64,000 nt of DNA from Bacillus_BD oryzisoli. GTDB taxonomy: Bacteria; Bacillota; Bacilli; Bacillales; Cytobacillaceae. Below the pieces are notes generated by a model, which searched no databases, had not been told where the DNA came from, and was given only the letters and a program-made list of their open reading frames with translations. This document shows, one piece after another, positions 24,752 through 33,191 of the stretch (positions are counted from its first letter, which is position 1; every line of letters begins with the position of its first letter). Both the position numbers and the translations under genes were made by a program. The stretch is taken from the NCBI RefSeq assembly GCF_036670025.1, contig NZ_CP137640.1, positions 840,001 to 904,000 on the forward strand, written 5' to 3'.

Positions 24752-25195
24752 CTAACTATAAACATATGGGCATACAATTAATTGGCAAGCATGAATGAGC
24801 ATGTCATTTGCCTCTTTCATTTTTCCAGTATCCAGATCTTCTAATGCCGCTGCCATATGGATAAAGGCTTTATATTGAAGATTGACTCCGTTAAGACAGT
24901 CTTCATGGATTTTTTTTAGTTCAGGCGATGTTAATTCAATGAGTTCCAGCTTTGTTAAAAACTCGTAATAAATTGGAATAATGTCATAAATCAACGTATT
25001 ATAGAGTTCCTGATCCGTTGTATAATTGTCCCTTGTAACGTGCTCAAAGGCAGCTATAGCCTTTTCCTCTAAATGGGAAATGAACGCAAGCTTATCTTGC
25101 AAATAAAAGTGGATTTCCTTTTGAACAGGGTCCCGATAACAACTGGGCAAAATCGAGGTTAAAAATAAACCCGGAGTCCATATCAATCTTTTCAA
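24752..25195 (-). CDS. Hypothetical protein, 147 aa, helical
   Basis: Starts at TTG with GGTG about 8 nt upstream. The first 25 residues are hydrophobic with a cysteine (GLFLTSILPSCYRDP), after which long amphipathic helices follow (KLAFISHLEEKAIAAFEHV; ELKKIHEDCLNGVNLQYKAF). The pattern resembles helical-bundle proteins of unknown function in Bacillaceae; I do not recognise a family. It is monocistronic, flanked by repeat-rich intergenic DNA on both sides. Confidence 0.6.
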   Translation of the reverse strand: MKRLIWTPGLFLTSILPSCYRDPVQKEIHFYLQDKLAFISHLEEKAIAAFEHVTRDNYTTDQELYNTLIYDIIPIYYEFLTKLELIELTSPELKKIHEDCLNGVNLQYKAFIHMAAALEDLDTGKMKEANDMLIHACQLIVCPYVYS

Positions 25196-25601
25196 TCAAG
25201 TTTCACCCCCATGAGTTCAATGTATGAAAACTGGATTTTAAATATACATGGATTCAAAGATAGATGATATGTCTAATATATGATAAGAAGTGTGAAGTGG
25301 GGATGAATTTTTCATAATAAAAGACCTGATCCTAAGAATAAGCAGTACAGTTTTTGTGGAGAAATCTATAAAAAATCATATTAATGACAGGATAAATCGC
25401 ATAGTGATATAAGAGCCTATAATCCTTGTTATATTAATGAATATCGAACTTTAGCGTTATAAAAATCATAGCAAAAAACACACCAAATAACATAGTGACA
25501 ATAACTATTGACATCTTGTAAATTGGAGCGTTAAAAGTAATGTTTTTTACTAGGTTAATTATGTCGTATGAAAAATTGTAATATTATGTATATATTTAAT
25601 A

Positions 25602-25778
25602 GGACGCATGTTCCGTTATTTGCAAACAATAATTGTGATTTCACATTTTTACCGGACGTATATTCCGTTATTTATCTGAAAGGTTGTTATTTTTTCGCAT
25701 TTATTAGTAAATAACATACTCAGTGTCCGAAGACTCTCCAAAACAGCGTTATTTATGATAATAACGTACTCAATGTCC
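25602..25778. repeat. Cluster of four 20-bp repeats, two direct and two inverted
   Basis: GGACGCATGTTCCGTTATTT (25602-25621) and GGACGTATATTCCGTTATTT (25654-25673) are in direct order. Reverse-complement relatives lie at 25709-25728 and 25760-25778 (GGACACTGAGTATGTTATTT and GGACATTGAGTACGTTATT when read on the minus strand). All share GGAC at one end and GTTATT at the other. Confidence 0.6.
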
Positions 25779-25820
25779 ACAAAAAAGTAAAAAATTAAAC
25801 GCATAGAGTTTTACTGTTAT

Positions 25821-25871
25821 TGAACTGCACCCCGATTGTTAGACACAACTAACAATCGGGGGTGCAGTTCA
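25821..25871. mobile_element. 51-bp remnant resembling two abutted IS3-type ends
   Basis: Near-perfect inverted arms, starting TGAACTGCACCCCGATTGTT and ending with its reverse complement (one extra G), around a 6-bp centre. The element is flanked on both sides by TAT. TGAACTGCACCC-type ends, the outer TG..CA dinucleotides and a 3-bp duplication are typical of IS3/IS150-group elements. It may be an extreme deletion derivative. A simple hairpin is the alternative. Confidence 0.4.
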
Positions 25872-25977
25872 TATCCATGCGTTTTTGTTTGCTTTTTTTG
25901 CTGTGATTTCGAATGTCTTTTTACATTTTCTTCATATTATCGCCACTGCATATCCTAAGAATCAGGCCTTTTTCATT

Positions 25978-27642
25978 TTATAATTTAAATGAACTCTTCA
26001 AAGAAACAATCATATTAAAGACTGGTTTTTCCGCTGTAGAGTGCTTTGGATCTACATTGAAATAGCCATGACGGAAAAATTGGAATTTGTCCTGCGGCTT
26101 GACGTCCTTCATATTTGGCTCGATAAAGCCTTGAATAATTTGCAATGAATTCTTGTTTACATGGTCAAGGAAAGTTGTTTCTTCTCCCGACTCTGCTGCT
26201 TCGTTTAATTCATCGTCTAAAATTAATGGCTCATACAAACGGAATTCAGCAGGAATCGCTTGAGTGGCCTCAACCCAATGGAGGGTTCCTTTTACCTTTC
26301 GGCCGGTAAAGCCTGTTCCGCTCTTTGTTTCAGGATCATACGTACAACGTAGTTCAATCACATTTCCATTTTCATCCTTAATCACTTCTTCACATTTAAT
26401 GAAGTAGGCGTGCTTTAAACGCACTTCGTTGCCAGGGAAGAGACGGAAATATTTTTTAGGCGGGTTCTCCATGAAGTCATCCTGTTCAATATAGATTTCA
26501 CGGGAGAATGGGATTTGTCTGATTCCCATTTCTGGATTTTCCGGATTGATTTCCGCGTCAAGCATTTCAACCTGTCCCTCTGGATAGTTGGTAATGACAA
26601 CTTTTAATGGACGTAAGATGCCCATTGTACGAGGTGCCTTCAGCTTAAGGTCTTCTCTAACAAAATGTTCCAGCATGGCTGAATCAGCCGTTCCGGCATT
26701 TTTAGAAACTCCGGTTTCTTTTACAAATTCACGAATCGCCTCAGGTGTGTAGCCTTTTCTTCGGAGCCCTGAGATTGTCGGCATACGCGGGTCGTCCCAG
26801 CCATCCACATACCCTTCGTCGACCAGTTGTTTCAGCTTACGTTTACTCATAACGGTGTTCGTAATATTCAAGCGTCCAAATTCGATTTGCTGCGGCTTGC
26901 TTTCCATTTCACATTCGGCTACAACCCAATTATAAAGCGGACGATGGTCCTCAAATTCAGTTGTACAAATAGAATGGGTTACACCTTCAATGGCATCCTC
27001 AAGCGGATGGGCAAAATCGTACATCGGATAGATGCACCATTTATCACCTGTGTTATGGTGTGTTGCATGGGCAACGCGATAAAGGACAGGATCACGCAAA
27101 TTTAAATTTGGCGATGACATATCGATTTTAGCTCTTAGTACCTTCGTACCATTTTCAAATTCGCCATTCTTCATCCGTTCGAACAGATCCAGATTTTCTT
27201 CGATTGAACGATCACGATATGGGCTCACTTTTCCCGGTTCGGTTAAGGTACCTCGGTATTCACGGATTTGCTCCGCTGTTAAATCATCAACATAGGCCTT
27301 GCCTTTTTTGATTAATAATACAGCACGCTCATACATTTCATCAAAATAGTTTGAAGCGTATAAAAGTCCGTCCCATTCAAATCCAAGCCATGCTACATCT
27401 TCTTTGATGGAATCAACATATTCCTGGTCTTCCTTCGCTGGATTTGTGTCATCGAAGCGCAAATTGGTCTTGCCGTTAAATTCATCTGCCAGCCCAAAAT
27501 TAATAACAATTGATTTAGCATGACCAATATGTAGATAGCCATTTGGCTCAGGAGGAAAACGAGTAATGATTTCTTTATGTTTTCCTGACTCAATATCTTC
27601 CTTTATAATACTCTTAATAAAATTAGACGAATTATTTTCCAA
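25978..27642 (-). CDS. glnS: Glutaminyl-tRNA synthetase
   Basis: A 554-residue class I tRNA synthetase, the same length as E. coli GlnRS. The HIGH motif is in PPEPNGYLHIGHAKS (about 31-45), the KMSKS variant in NTVMSKRKL (about 263-271), and the anticodon-binding beta-barrels occupy the C-terminal 220 residues. GlnRS-specific sequences FDDTNPAKEDQEYV and RFFRLFPG-like stretches separate it from GltX. Most Bacillaceae make Gln-tRNA through GatCAB, so a GlnRS here is a minority trait and may have been gained by transfer. It is a single gene. Confidence 0.95.
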   Translation of the reverse strand: MENNSSNFIKSIIKEDIESGKHKEIITRFPPEPNGYLHIGHAKSIVINFGLADEFNGKTNLRFDDTNPAKEDQEYVDSIKEDVAWLGFEWDGLLYASNYFDEMYERAVLLIKKGKAYVDDLTAEQIREYRGTLTEPGKVSPYRDRSIEENLDLFERMKNGEFENGTKVLRAKIDMSSPNLNLRDPVLYRVAHATHHNTGDKWCIYPMYDFAHPLEDAIEGVTHSICTTEFEDHRPLYNWVVAECEMESKPQQIEFGRLNITNTVMSKRKLKQLVDEGYVDGWDDPRMPTISGLRRKGYTPEAIREFVKETGVSKNAGTADSAMLEHFVREDLKLKAPRTMGILRPLKVVITNYPEGQVEMLDAEINPENPEMGIRQIPFSREIYIEQDDFMENPPKKYFRLFPGNEVRLKHAYFIKCEEVIKDENGNVIELRCTYDPETKSGTGFTGRKVKGTLHWVEATQAIPAEFRLYEPLILDDELNEAAESGEETTFLDHVNKNSLQIIQGFIEPNMKDVKPQDKFQFFRHGYFNVDPKHSTAEKPVFNMIVSLKSSFKL

Positions 27643-27771
27643 CCTAAATCAGCCTTTCCTAGGTTTATATTTACACTATTATAGCAAATAAAAAAGCAAC
27701 CCTTAAATGAAATTGCGATATATTTCTTATTATAACCATATTTTTTCGACAACAACCTTTATCGCAGTAGC

Positions 27772-27825
27772 GCGTTGGGGGACAGTCCCCCAACGCTTTA
27801 AAGCGCCGGGGGACTGTCCCCCGGC
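27772..27825. repeat. Double GGGGAC-GTCCCC palindrome
   Basis: Two GC-rich perfect or near-perfect palindromes in tandem (27772-27796 and 27805-27825), each with a GGGGGAC[AT]GTCCCCC core, in an AT-rich gap upstream of the dynamin-like gene. This type of palindrome is a recurrent intergenic feature of Bacillus relatives. The short plus-strand frame over it is not a gene. The rest of the 348-bp gap shows nothing but a weak promoter. Confidence 0.65.
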
Positions 27826-27990
27826 ACGGTACTGTGTTAAAATGATACAAAAATTTAAGTATAATGACATTATGTTTGCTCGTATATGTTTGGTAGAATA
27901 CAAGGATAGGGTAATTATGCGTTTATGTGTTAGACAGAGTAATATTTACATATAGATAATGAGTGAATTTTACTTGGGGGGCGAGAAGTT

Positions 27991-30702
27991 GTGACAACAG
28001 AAAAACATTTAATTGAAAAAAAGTATTATGAAACATTTCTGAATGGTGATCCGAAGGTGGCTCCAATCCAAGTTCTCGGAGAAGCATATATGGAAGAGCA
28101 GAAAAAGGATATTCCTGATTTATCAGCGATTCGGTTTGCTCAAGGGGAAGTGTATTTTCATTATAAGGATTTTGAAGCGGCGATTTTTAAATGGGAAAAT
28201 ATCCAAAATGAATGGGAACCATGGGCGAAGAAAAACATGGCGGATGCCTATTTTGAACTTGGATTATTACCGACTGCAGAAGAAATTTATAAATCAATTG
28301 CAACAGAGGATATGACATTGCAGACAGAAATAGCCTTGCATTTATTTTCATTATATATAAGGCAGAAGAATTCTGAGTCCGCCAGCCAGGTAATCAAGGA
28401 AACGGTATCGCAAAATCCTGATTATGAAAATGTTACGGCACTGGCACGTTCCTTTTTTGAAGAGCACCAAGACTGGTCAAGCGCTATTGAGCTTGCATGG
28501 GATGAAGCGATAAGGCTTGAGTCAGTTGAATGGTATGATGCCATGATTGGGTATGCCGGCAAAGGAGTAACGCAAATAAAGGAACCTGTATTCTTTGAAG
28601 AGGGTCTGTTTATTTTAGCAAGGGTGGATAGCGAGCGCTTTGAAAAGCTTTCCTCAGCCCTTTGGAATAACTTTAAGAAAAGTGAAGCCCATCTTTCCTG
28701 GGTGATGGTCATGGACCGGGTCATCACAAGAATTGCTTCGGAAAATGTCGGTTCTTGGAATACTCTTTCAGGCTTATATGAGGAGTCTTATTTGAGCTTA
28801 ATCAATGGGACACATTTGATCAGTGAAGTTGGAGCAGCGATTCCAAGTCTATTAACGAACTGGATGAAAATATGCGTTTCAAGTCATGCATTAGCTGCAG
28901 CAGCTGCGGTTATTTCCTGGAATGAAATGTTTCCAAGAACATTAGATTCTTCAACCGTCTATGAGGCCGAAAATAGATTATTAGAATTGGAAAAACAAAC
29001 GAACGGTTATGATGAAGCGGTAAGACTGTCAAATGAGGTCCTACATTGGGCGAATAAGCATGATTTACATGTCACCAAATCATTGACATGGATTATGAAT
29101 GCTATAAAGAATCAGGATTCTTATAAGCTTTTAGTGGTTGGAACGGATGAAAGTGGAAAATCCACTTGTATCAATTCAATGGTTGGAAATCCTATCCTTC
29201 CTGAAGACAACAAAGCGTTAGTTCTGCTAGATTATGATGAGCAGCCGGGGATTAGGGAGATTGCAGATTCAGAAATTATTGAGGTTGAACGAATTGAGGA
29301 ACAGCCTTCGTTCCGTTATCAGCGTTCCTATCATGCGAAGCTGGATAGTTCATTCTTACAGAAGCATCGCATCTCGTTTATGGATACGCCAAGCATCAAT
29401 GATAGCAATGAAGTACTGTCCTGTTTGCATGCAGCAGACGGTGTATTGTTTGTATTGAATGCAAATAATCCTTTCACGGAGAAAGAACAGCAGGTACTTC
29501 AGCAAATTAAAGAGAAGATGCCGAATATGGATATTCATTTTCTCCTGAATAAAATGGATGCAGTCTATGATGACCAGGACCAGACAATCGTTGAAACGAA
29601 GACAAAAGTAAAGAGTAACATGCCAAATGCCGGCGTATTTGCGTTTTCTCCGCATTATGAAGAGAACAGCCAAGGAAGTGATTTTGGGAAATTCTTTGCT
29701 GCTCATTATAAACAGAAGAATCTCATAGCCGGACGGACAACGAACCTGCTTTATTTTATTAGAAGATTGATCGTGTATTTATTAAATAAACGGATTGAAA
29801 AAGAAAACTCTCTTGTCGACTCGATTAAATGGAATGAGGAAATGGTTTCCAAATTAAATGGAGCGATCCATCAAATTGGGGATAAAGAAGTGGAAAAGGT
29901 GCGGAGTATTTCAAGAGGCTATCAATCGATAAAGAGTAAAATGAAAGCCGAATTGCTCGAAAAGATTCCACAGATTCTTAGAGGCTGCTCTGAGTATATT
30001 CAAGAAAACAGCGATTTTGGAAAGCTGCATCTTGAATTAAATGATGAGATGAATCATCAGGTAGAAAGTTATTTAACTGAAACGGCCCTGCCTGAATACT
30101 ACCAGCTTATTCAAAACTGGATTCAGGAAAGTACAGCTGAATTTAATGAAGTACAATTTACAATCAATGAGATGTGTGACAGCTTTAATGCCTTGTATGA
30201 TGAAGATAAACTGCAGCTTGACTGTGACTTCAAGGTCCTTGATGACTGGCGCCGTGATGCAGACCGGTTAACGACAGCAATTCATTGGGAAAAGATGAAT
30301 ATATTGCTGCGCTTTACGCCATCCCAATTTTTATTAAAGAGTGCAGGGAAATTGCTTGGAAATATTACGCAAAATAAAACGATGATTTATAACAAATATA
30401 AACAATATGTGGAAACAGAAGATTATCATGAGGCAGCTGCACTTATTGTAAATAGATTTCTGCAGCCTTTCGAATTATTTGAAAAGTCGATTGAACGTGA
30501 TATCAGGATTTTCTTTAGAAACCCATTGGCTATCTTGAATCAAACGGTTGAGGAATCGCGTAGGGAGATTAGTTCCAATAAGGATGCTTTAAGTAAAATG
30601 AGGGAAAATCCTGAATGGTATCAGGACCCGCTTACATTCTTTGAATTAAAGCTTCGTCAGAACGAGTGGCTGGATCAAAAGGAAAGTAAAATACCTGTTT
30701 AA
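27991..30702 (+). CDS. Dynamin-like GTPase with N-terminal TPR-like region
   Basis: A 903-residue protein. Residues 1 to about 370 are helix-rich with TPR-like pairs (AQGEVYFHYKDFEAAIFKW; NMADAYFELGLLPTAEEIY). A dynamin-type G domain follows: P-loop GTDESGKST at 384-392, G3 as DTPS at 465-468 (DxxG changed to S), and G4 NKMD at 520-523. Beyond about 600, long coiled helices end in a possible membrane paddle (FTPSQFLLKSAGKLLG near 778). Bacterial dynamin-like proteins remodel or protect membranes. The TPR-like front end is unusual for them and could be a docking site. The start is GTG after GGGGGGCGAG. Confidence 0.75.
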   Translation: MTTEKHLIEKKYYETFLNGDPKVAPIQVLGEAYMEEQKKDIPDLSAIRFAQGEVYFHYKDFEAAIFKWENIQNEWEPWAKKNMADAYFELGLLPTAEEIYKSIATEDMTLQTEIALHLFSLYIRQKNSESASQVIKETVSQNPDYENVTALARSFFEEHQDWSSAIELAWDEAIRLESVEWYDAMIGYAGKGVTQIKEPVFFEEGLFILARVDSERFEKLSSALWNNFKKSEAHLSWVMVMDRVITRIASENVGSWNTLSGLYEESYLSLINGTHLISEVGAAIPSLLTNWMKICVSSHALAAAAAVISWNEMFPRTLDSSTVYEAENRLLELEKQTNGYDEAVRLSNEVLHWANKHDLHVTKSLTWIMNAIKNQDSYKLLVVGTDESGKSTCINSMVGNPILPEDNKALVLLDYDEQPGIREIADSEIIEVERIEEQPSFRYQRSYHAKLDSSFLQKHRISFMDTPSINDSNEVLSCLHAADGVLFVLNANNPFTEKEQQVLQQIKEKMPNMDIHFLLNKMDAVYDDQDQTIVETKTKVKSNMPNAGVFAFSPHYEENSQGSDFGKFFAAHYKQKNLIAGRTTNLLYFIRRLIVYLLNKRIEKENSLVDSIKWNEEMVSKLNGAIHQIGDKEVEKVRSISRGYQSIKSKMKAELLEKIPQILRGCSEYIQENSDFGKLHLELNDEMNHQVESYLTETALPEYYQLIQNWIQESTAEFNEVQFTINEMCDSFNALYDEDKLQLDCDFKVLDDWRRDADRLTTAIHWEKMNILLRFTPSQFLLKSAGKLLGNITQNKTMIYNKYKQYVETEDYHEAAALIVNRFLQPFELFEKSIERDIRIFFRNPLAILNQTVEESRREISSNKDALSKMRENPEWYQDPLTFFELKLRQNEWLDQKESKIPV

Positions 30703-30709
30703 GGGAAAG

Positions 30710-30760
30710 GGAGGGTTTAAGCTTTCGGGATCTAATGAGGCCGGACAGCTTAAACCCTCC
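30710..30760 (+). terminator. Terminator-like hairpin
   Basis: A perfect 14-bp stem (30710-30723 with 30747-30760) in the gap after the dynamin-like gene. There is no T-run, so termination is uncertain. Confidence 0.5.
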
Positions 30761-30838
30761 TCTAAATTAAATGAATACAGCATGTATTAGCATCCCAGAG
30801 TAAGGACGATTCGCGACCAGTTAAAAGGAGTGTTGTAG

Positions 30839-32203
30839 ATGGGAACAGTTATGCTGAACAAAGTAAAAGATACGAGAAGAATGCTGCGGCAACATATGAT
30901 TGAGACGGTCTTGAATGAGTTTGATGAACAGTGCATGAAGCTTACTCGTGAACAACGCAAAGAGAAATATAAAAAAATGATGGAAAATCCGTTTCGTTTT
31001 TTCCGCGGAAGTGCCTATTTATTTTACTATGACATGTCCAATGTTCCGTTTTCGTTTCATACACCGGAGGACAAGCCGGCATGGATTCAAGGCGATTTAC
31101 ATATGGAGAATTTTGGCGCCTTTCAGAATGAGCATGGAGACATTATTTACGATGTAAATGATTTTGATGAGGGGTACATTGGCTCCTATTTATACGATGT
31201 TTTGCGAATGTCGACTAGTATTGCTTTATTCTGTGAAGCACAATCCTTAAATGAAGAGGAACAGAAAGAAAGAATCGTACATTACCTAGAGGCCTACTAT
31301 AAGCAATTAAAACGGTTTATAAAGAAAAAAGATGACCCAATCACATTAACCTTTACAAAAGAGAATACAAATGGACCTGTGAATAAAGTGTTAAAAAAAC
31401 TGCTCAAAAGACAAACGAATCATTTATTAAGGGATATCACTTTTATAAATGAAGAAAACAAGCGCGTCTTTGCTTGGTCCGATGAGATTAAGCCTGTCAG
31501 TGAAGAAGAACGTAAAACACTTATGTCTTTATGGGAGGCGTATATTCATTCAATAGACTCTGAAGATAAACGGGAACGTTCCCATTATTCGATTAAGGAT
31601 ATTGCCCGAAAGTCTGGCTCAGGCACCGCCTCCATCGGGCTTGAGCGATACTATATTCTAGTCGAGGGCGGGAAAGAGGCACTTGGACAGGATGATTTAG
31701 TATTAGAGGTAAAAGAAGTCCGCACGCCGATTCCTGCTTATTTCCTGCCGTACCAAGAATTATTCTGGCAAAAATATCAGCACCAGGGGCACCGTGTCAT
31801 TACTACCCAAAAAGCGATGCATCATTTGGAGGACCCTTACTTAGGTTATTTAACGATAGATGATCGTCATTTCTATGTTCGGGAACGGTCGCCGTATAAA
31901 AAGAAAGTAAAAGCAAAAGTCATGCAAACGACTGCGGATATTGATTCAACGTTAGACATAATGGGAAGAATTACGGCAAAAATTCATGCCCGCGCAGATG
32001 TAGACTTTCTCGATGACCTTTTTGCGCACCATAGTGAGGAAGCGATTTTATCAGCGATAGGAGATCAATTTGAAACATTTTGTTCTCAGATTGTCTTTTC
32101 TTCCATCACATATAAGGAACAGGTGAAAAGAGATTACGAGTTATTCTGTGAATGGGTAAATAAAGAATTTAATCAAGCTGCAGAACCAATCATTCAATCA
32201 TAA
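30839..32203 (+). CDS. DUF2252 family protein
   Basis: A 454-residue protein of the DUF2252 family (PF10009). Diagnostic stretches are PFRFFRGSAYLFYYDMS, WIQGDLHMENFGAF and YDVNDFDEGYIGSYLYDVLR. The HMEN and DFD placement resembles the catalytic HxDxxxxN and DFG-like motifs of aminoglycoside-phosphotransferase/kinase folds, so a kinase-like activity is possible but not shown. The ATG follows AAAGGAG by 8 nt. It is a single gene; the gap to dat is 140 bp. Confidence 0.85.
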   Translation: MGTVMLNKVKDTRRMLRQHMIETVLNEFDEQCMKLTREQRKEKYKKMMENPFRFFRGSAYLFYYDMSNVPFSFHTPEDKPAWIQGDLHMENFGAFQNEHGDIIYDVNDFDEGYIGSYLYDVLRMSTSIALFCEAQSLNEEEQKERIVHYLEAYYKQLKRFIKKKDDPITLTFTKENTNGPVNKVLKKLLKRQTNHLLRDITFINEENKRVFAWSDEIKPVSEEERKTLMSLWEAYIHSIDSEDKRERSHYSIKDIARKSGSGTASIGLERYYILVEGGKEALGQDDLVLEVKEVRTPIPAYFLPYQELFWQKYQHQGHRVITTQKAMHHLEDPYLGYLTIDDRHFYVRERSPYKKKVKAKVMQTTADIDSTLDIMGRITAKIHARADVDFLDDLFAHHSEEAILSAIGDQFETFCSQIVFSSITYKEQVKRDYELFCEWVNKEFNQAAEPIIQS

Positions 32204-32343
32204 CAGAGGAAATGATTGGAAATGCATCAACATTTGGAAAAAGAGTCTCAAAACATGAGATTCTTTTTGCGTTACACGAATAAACATTAAATAATGAACT
32301 TTGATGATCAATCAGGACGATGACTGTCATAAGGGGGATTTCC

Positions 32344-33189
32344 ATGGATATTGGCTATATAAATGGCAGGTATATTGGATTGAATGAATTGGCCGTTCCG
32401 ATTGAAGAAAGAGGACATCAATTTGGGGATGGTATTTATGAGGTGATTCGTGTATACAATGGAAAGACTTTCATGTTAAATGAGCACTTGGAAAGGCTAA
32501 TAAAAAGCGGCAATGCGATTAAACTACAAATAGAACATAGCATTGATGATTTTCGTAAATTAATTCATGATGCAATTGCTAAGTCCGGAGAAAAAGACTG
32601 CTGTGTCTATTTACAAATAACTCGCGGGATTTCAGCAAGGAATCATTTGTTTCCGAATGTACCTGTGTCCATTTCGCTGACTGTAAAACAAATCGTTCCC
32701 TTGCAAAAATCCATCCGTGTAAACGGAGCAGCAGCCATTTTACATGAGGATGAACGATGGTCCAATTGTTATATAAAATCATTAAATTTATTACCAAATG
32801 TTCTGGCAAGACAAACAGCCTATGAACAGGGGTGCTTTGAAGCCATTTTGGTTAGAAACGGCATGATAACAGAAGGAACAAGCTCAAACGTTTTTATGGT
32901 GAAACAAGGAAAGCTCTATACCGCCCCACTATCAAGACATATTCTCGCAGGCATCACAAGGATGGCTGTAAAGAAAATATGCAAGCAGGTGAGTGTTGAT
33001 TTCATCAAGCAATCTTTTTCAAAAGAAGAGCTCCTCCAAGCAGATGAAGTTTTTATTACCAATACGACTTCAGAAATTGTCCCCATTGTTACTGTAGAAG
33101 GGCAGACAATTGGAGCCGGACGTCCGGGAGAGGTTACAACGAAGTTATACCATAAACTGCAGCAGTTTGTAGCAGACTGTAAGGAGTAA
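32344..33189 (+). CDS. dat: D-amino-acid aminotransferase
   Basis: A 281-residue fold-type IV PLP enzyme that exchanges amino groups between D-alanine and 2-oxoglutarate, making D-glutamate. The catalytic lysine is K145 in NCYIKSLNLLPNVLARQ, the same number as in the Bacillus YM-1 enzyme. EERGHQFGDGIYEVIRVYNG at 20-39 and the EGTSSNVFMV phosphate-binding segment are conserved. The ATG at 32344 follows AAGGGGGA; the in-frame GTG/ATG upstream lack this. The dipeptidase gene begins 2 nt after the stop, so they form a tight operon. Confidence 0.92.
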   Translation: MDIGYINGRYIGLNELAVPIEERGHQFGDGIYEVIRVYNGKTFMLNEHLERLIKSGNAIKLQIEHSIDDFRKLIHDAIAKSGEKDCCVYLQITRGISARNHLFPNVPVSISLTVKQIVPLQKSIRVNGAAAILHEDERWSNCYIKSLNLLPNVLARQTAYEQGCFEAILVRNGMITEGTSSNVFMVKQGKLYTAPLSRHILAGITRMAVKKICKQVSVDFIKQSFSKEELLQADEVFITNTTSEIVPIVTVEGQTIGAGRPGEVTTKLYHKLQQFVADCKE

Positions 33190-33191
33190 TT

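Larger units (their letters stand above)
25196..25977. other. 782-bp gene-free repeat-rich region
   Basis: No credible gene is seen on either strand. The region holds four related 20-bp repeats (25602-25778) and a 51-bp IS-end-like palindrome (25821-25871), listed separately. Fragments of GTTATTT occur throughout. It looks like a graveyard of small mobile repeats. Confidence 0.6.

Noticed and set aside
25602..25778. CRISPR array
   Set aside because: The repeats are only four, in mixed orientation and imperfect, with unequal spacing and no cas genes.
27707..27955. Plus-strand 82-codon frame upstream of the dynamin-like gene
   Set aside because: Crosses the tandem GC palindromes and has no ribosome site.
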